From Hypericum androsaemum (Eukaryota > Streptophyta > Magnoliopsida > Malpighiales > Hypericaceae): a stretch of DNA of 64,000 nt. The stretch is from NCBI GenBank assembly GCA_963995505.1, contig OZ023185.1, forward strand, positions 15,945,691-16,009,690. The letters run 5' to 3'. Below, piece after piece: positions 61,031 through 64,000 of this stretch. The notes under the pieces were generated by a model. The model was not told where the DNA came from and did not search any database. It saw only the letters and a list, made by a program, of their open reading frames with translations. The position numbers were made by a program, and so were the translations under genes. Each line of letters opens with the position of its first letter. Within the stretch, counting starts at the first letter, position 1.

Positions 61031-62200
61031 ATTTTACTGCGATCTAATGTTGCTCACCTGGATTGCTCATGAACTTGCTCACTAGTCCCACCGCATGTGC
61101 TATGTCTGGTCTCGTGCAAACCATATCATACATCAAGCTACCCACCGCCGATGAATAGGGAGTCTTCTCTATTTTAGCCTTCTCCGCCTCACTCTTAGGT
61201 GAATCCCTTTTGGACAGCTTAAAGTGCCCACCTAAAGCAAGAAAATGCATGAAAAGGCAAGAAAAGGTATGAATATGCAAGAAAAGACATGAAAAAGAAA
61301 GAAAAGGCATGAAAAGGTAATAAAAGGCATGAAAAGGCAAGAAAAGGGATGAAAAGGCAAGAAAAAAAAAAGAAAATGAAAGAAAAGGCAAGAAAAGGCA
61401 TGAAAAGGCATGAAAAGGCAAGAAAAGGCAAGAAAAAGTATGAAAAGGCATAAAAAGGAAAGAAAATGCATGAATAGGTAATAAAAGGCAAGAAAAGGTA
61501 TAAAAATGCAAGAAAATGCATGAAAAGGCAGCGGAGGAGAAGCTATTTCTCTCACAGGCCGAGCACATTGAGAAGGTATTGAAGAGGTTCAACATGCAAA
61601 AGGCCAACCCCTTGTTCCTCTCAATCCTCATCTCAAGGATTTGCTTAGCCTCTCCCAAGTCCTTCATGATAAATCTCTCAGATAACTGCTTCTTTACCCT
61701 GCTCACCTCTCGAGCTCTTGATCCCACTATCAACATGTCATCGACATACAACAGGAGGATGATGTAGATTCTATCCAACCTCTTGTAATAGCAACAGTGA
61801 TCTGCTTCACACTGCACGAACTCAATCTCGTGCATGAACCTGTAGAACTTTTTATACCACTATCTCGGGGCTTGTTTCAGCCTGTACAAACTCTTCTTTA
61901 GTCTGCACACGAGCTCCCTATCACGTCCCAACAATTAACCTTCAGGTTGAACCATATAAATCTCTTCATCAAGATCTTCATGGAGGAATGCAGTCTTCAC
62001 GTCCATTTGCTCTGGCATCAAGCTCTCCGAAGCAACCAAGCTCAGCACCATGCAAATGGTGGTAAGCTTCACCACGAGAGTGAAGACATCGGTATAGTCT
62101 ATACCATACTTCTGCTGAAACCCATTCACCACGAGCCTTGTCTTATGATGTTCAGAGTCGTCCGCCTCATGCTTAATCCTGTTACGGCAGGTCGATCCCA
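61031..62200 (-). pseudogene. Copia relic 4 (RT region) with micro-inversion
   Basis: On the minus strand: KTRLVVNGFQQKYGIDYTDV and DVKTAFLHEDLDEEIYMVQPEG (62165-61935), then after a break CCYYKRLDRIYIILL, the catalytic YVDDM, and MKDLGEAKQILEMRIERNKG (to about 61604), and later GGHFKLSKRDSPKSE and TRPDIAHAV (61235-61060). The piece between ERNKG and GGHFK should read LSQ.E.IEKVLKRFNMQ, but here it lies on the plus strand (about 61545-61603), so an internal segment is inverted. No LTR was found. Confidence 0.85.
61235..61532. repeat. decamer array GCAAGAAAAG / GCATGAAAAG
   Basis: About 30 copies of a ten-base unit lie inside the inverted segment of the Copia relic. The unit has no stop in any minus frame, so three minus-strand frames run through it as F/L/C/A-rich shadows. 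It appears to have expanded next to the word AAGGCAGCGGAGG at its right edge. Confidence 0.9.
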
Positions 62201-62289
62201 TAACGAGAACACTAGTGTTACGCCTCTCGAGGCTGATCGAACACCACCACTCGTCCTTTAATCCGAATGATTCTCGAGCGTCTCCGAGC

Positions 62290-62545
62290 ACTAAATCAAT
62301 CCAATCAAGTCCCGAACCGTTTCTCAGGTTCCAAACCCAACAACAGGAGGTTATGGAACTGTTTACCAATAACAACCGCAGTAGATCGAGAAATGAGATT
62401 ACGGGGTAACCCACGTACTTGAATATAGAAGCAGGTCGTAGTGAACTCAACATCAGGCCATGGGATGTCCGGGTTCCATAATTTCAGAACAAGATATTGG
62501 TCAGAGATAGACCAAGGAGCATTATTAAGAGCTCTATTCATATCA
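62290..62545 (-). pseudogene. LINE ORF1 / DUF4283-type fragment
   Basis: The minus-strand frame 62541-62305 reads NRALNNAPWSISDQYLVLKL, then WNPDIPWPDVEFTTTCFYIQ and VRGLPRNLISRSTAVVIGK. This is the DUF4283 nucleic-acid-binding domain found at the start of plant LINE ORF1 proteins; the zinc knuckle that should follow is missing. It abuts the Copia relic at 62200, so two unrelated retroelements meet here. Confidence 0.75.
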
Positions 62546-63270
62546 TCTTGAGTTAAATGTGCTTTTACTAATCAAATTTGTGATAAAAGAAAGTCGGCGT
62601 GAGTATAACAACAGACATAGAATCAACTTGGTATAATATCATGCTAGAATTTATATTTACAATAAAAAATCTTAAAATAATAGTAAGTAAAATTTTCACC
62701 CTTATAAATAAAACTACCACTTGTAACGATAATTTGGGTGCACTTCGGAAAACTTATCAGGCGTCGTGGCGGAACTGCTACGTGGTACAGTCGCCTGCCA
62801 CCATTCAATAATTTATTTATTTTATTACGAATGTAAACTTATCGATACCGAATTTGATAATTATAACGTAAATTTATCCTTAGACTTGAATGATCTGAAT
62901 TTATTGATATATATTATATTTGTATAATGATAACGATTAGATTTATCAATAAATATTTGTCTCTACTCGAATTAGTCTAAAATAATATATATCTGAATTT
63001 ATCGATATATCGGAATATTTAATTTTTTTTACTTTTTTCAACTTATTTTGAAAATATATTATATTTTTACCTATTTTAGAAAAATATCTAAAATTTTTAC
63101 CCATTTTAGAAAAAATCCCACTAGGTTCTTTGGGTTTAGGAATCGGCATGTCCCTTAACATCCTGCCCCTCTCTCCTTTTTGAAATTAGGGAGATCCTAA
63201 ACAGAGAATAGCAGGCCAATATTATCATTTATCATGTTGTTGAGGCACAAAAATAATCTCAAATTATCAA
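62546..63270. other. AT-rich intergenic
   Basis: Strongly AT-rich with repeated AATTTATCGATA-like words (62830-63010). No gene was recognised. Confidence 0.4.
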
Positions 63271-63560
63271 CGTATTTTGAGCTCTCCGGTGCAGTCTCAA
63301 AGTGACCGGGTGACCGATGACCGGTATGGTCTCAAAGTGGGTGGTGTCATCCCAGAGAGATCAATGTCGGGTGATCGATGTTCGGTATCATCCCGAAGAG
63401 ACTGGTGTCGGATGACCGGTGATTGGTGTCATCTCAAAGAGGTTGCTTCCGGTCTTGAGTTGGGTAAAAATCGATAATGGTCTTCTCTTGGTCAAGACCG
63501 ATGATGGTCTCCCAATGATGGTCTCTCCTTGGTTGAGACCGGTGACGGTAGACCACCTTA
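63271..63560. repeat. degenerate GACCGGTGATGGTCTC repeat
   Basis: Words such as GTGACCGGTGA, GATGGTCTC and GGTGTCATCTCAA recur irregularly over about 290 bp. Unit borders are not sharp. No protein was recognised. Confidence 0.5.
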
Positions 63561-64000
63561 GTTTATTGTCCTTCGTTGCCAAACATTCATCTTTGGTAGA
63601 TTGGCGGTAGATTTTGACTCGAATATTGGATTGAGCTGATTCTTTCGGCTATAGAAAGGCAACACAAATATCTATAACTATGTAGTTTACAATATTTTCT
63701 AATTCGAAGCAGAATGTGGTCAGAAATCTACTTCAAGATGAGCATACTTTGAACTGGTTCGGACCACTTCCTGTCCGCCTGGGTGATGCTCCTCAGTAAA
63801 ATGCTCATAACTTTCTATCCGGAGCTCAAATTGAGACGATTCAAGTTGCTGTGCGAAGCCAAGACATAAATCTACGACTTTATAATTTGTGAGGTCTTCG
63901 GATTCAGGGCGGAAGCAAGTCAAAAATGTGGACGGAAGGCTTAGCCTGGATGTCGCTTTGGCCTTCAAGGTAGGAGGCCGGAAGGTGATTTGACCTACAA
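63561..64000. other. right edge, possible retrotransposon sequence
   Basis: Contains CTCATAACTTTCTATCCGGAGCTCAAATT-type phrases that resemble non-coding parts of plant Gypsy elements (impression from memory, unconfirmed). The 82-codon minus frame at 63720-63968 is not recognised. Confidence 0.3.

Noticed and set aside
61219..61555. F/C/L-rich membrane-like protein
   Set aside because: Translation of the decamer array; open in three minus frames.

Overview
The window is nuclear DNA of a flowering plant. It is AT-rich, its genes have GT-AG introns (mostly 70-500 bp in the largest gene), and it holds a SET-domain histone methyltransferase of the plant ATXR3/SDG2 type, a plant DUF1218 membrane protein and a TPS-b terpene synthase. 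Genes are sparse and sit in a dense field of Copia retrotransposons, LINE relics, hAT and Mutator-like non-autonomous elements and minisatellites. A eudicot or magnoliid is plausible; the species cannot be told from the sequence.

Layout: 0.5-5.7 kb holds two 5'-truncated LINEs in opposite orientation around a fold-back element. 6.0-8.0 kb holds two hAT MITEs, one carrying gene-like 5' leader sequence. 8.6-20.4 kb is an intact 19-coding-exon ATXR3-like gene (+). 22.7-23.8 kb has a 22-bp minisatellite and G-rich tracts. 24.9-26.1 kb is an intact three-exon DUF1218 gene (+). 26.7-34.8 kb is a complete but dead Copia element (-) whose promoter region is packed with CACGTG motifs. 35.5-37.6 kb has an acyl-activating-enzyme relic and a Pack-MULE carrying a CONSTANS-like B-box fragment. 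37.8-42.5 kb is an intact seven-exon plastid-type TPS-b terpene synthase (-), with a hAT MITE inserted on its TATA-like box. 43.3-43.6 kb is a Cassandra-like, 5S-derived solo LTR. 43.75-51.2 kb is a second Copia (+) with an unusual self-complementary priming region. 51.55-53.4 kb is a triple-LTR array. 55-60 kb is a patchwork of MULE-type elements, a tandem duplication and a terpene-synthase relic. 61-62.5 kb holds a rearranged Copia relic (-) and a LINE ORF1 fragment.

Three genes look functional: ATXR3-like (H3K4 methylation), the DUF1218 membrane protein and the terpene synthase. They show no sign of working together; this is an ordinary plant gene neighbourhood reshaped by transposons. The most interesting observations concern the transposons: the self-complementary priming site, the triple-LTR array with a 7/6/5 internal repeat series and one target duplication, the MITE on the terpene synthase TATA box, the G-box-rich LTR, the captured B-box fragment and the micro-inversion in the last Copia relic. 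Exon structures and target duplications were derived by hand reading and all reading-frame phases were checked; transposon ages and gene expression were not measurable here.
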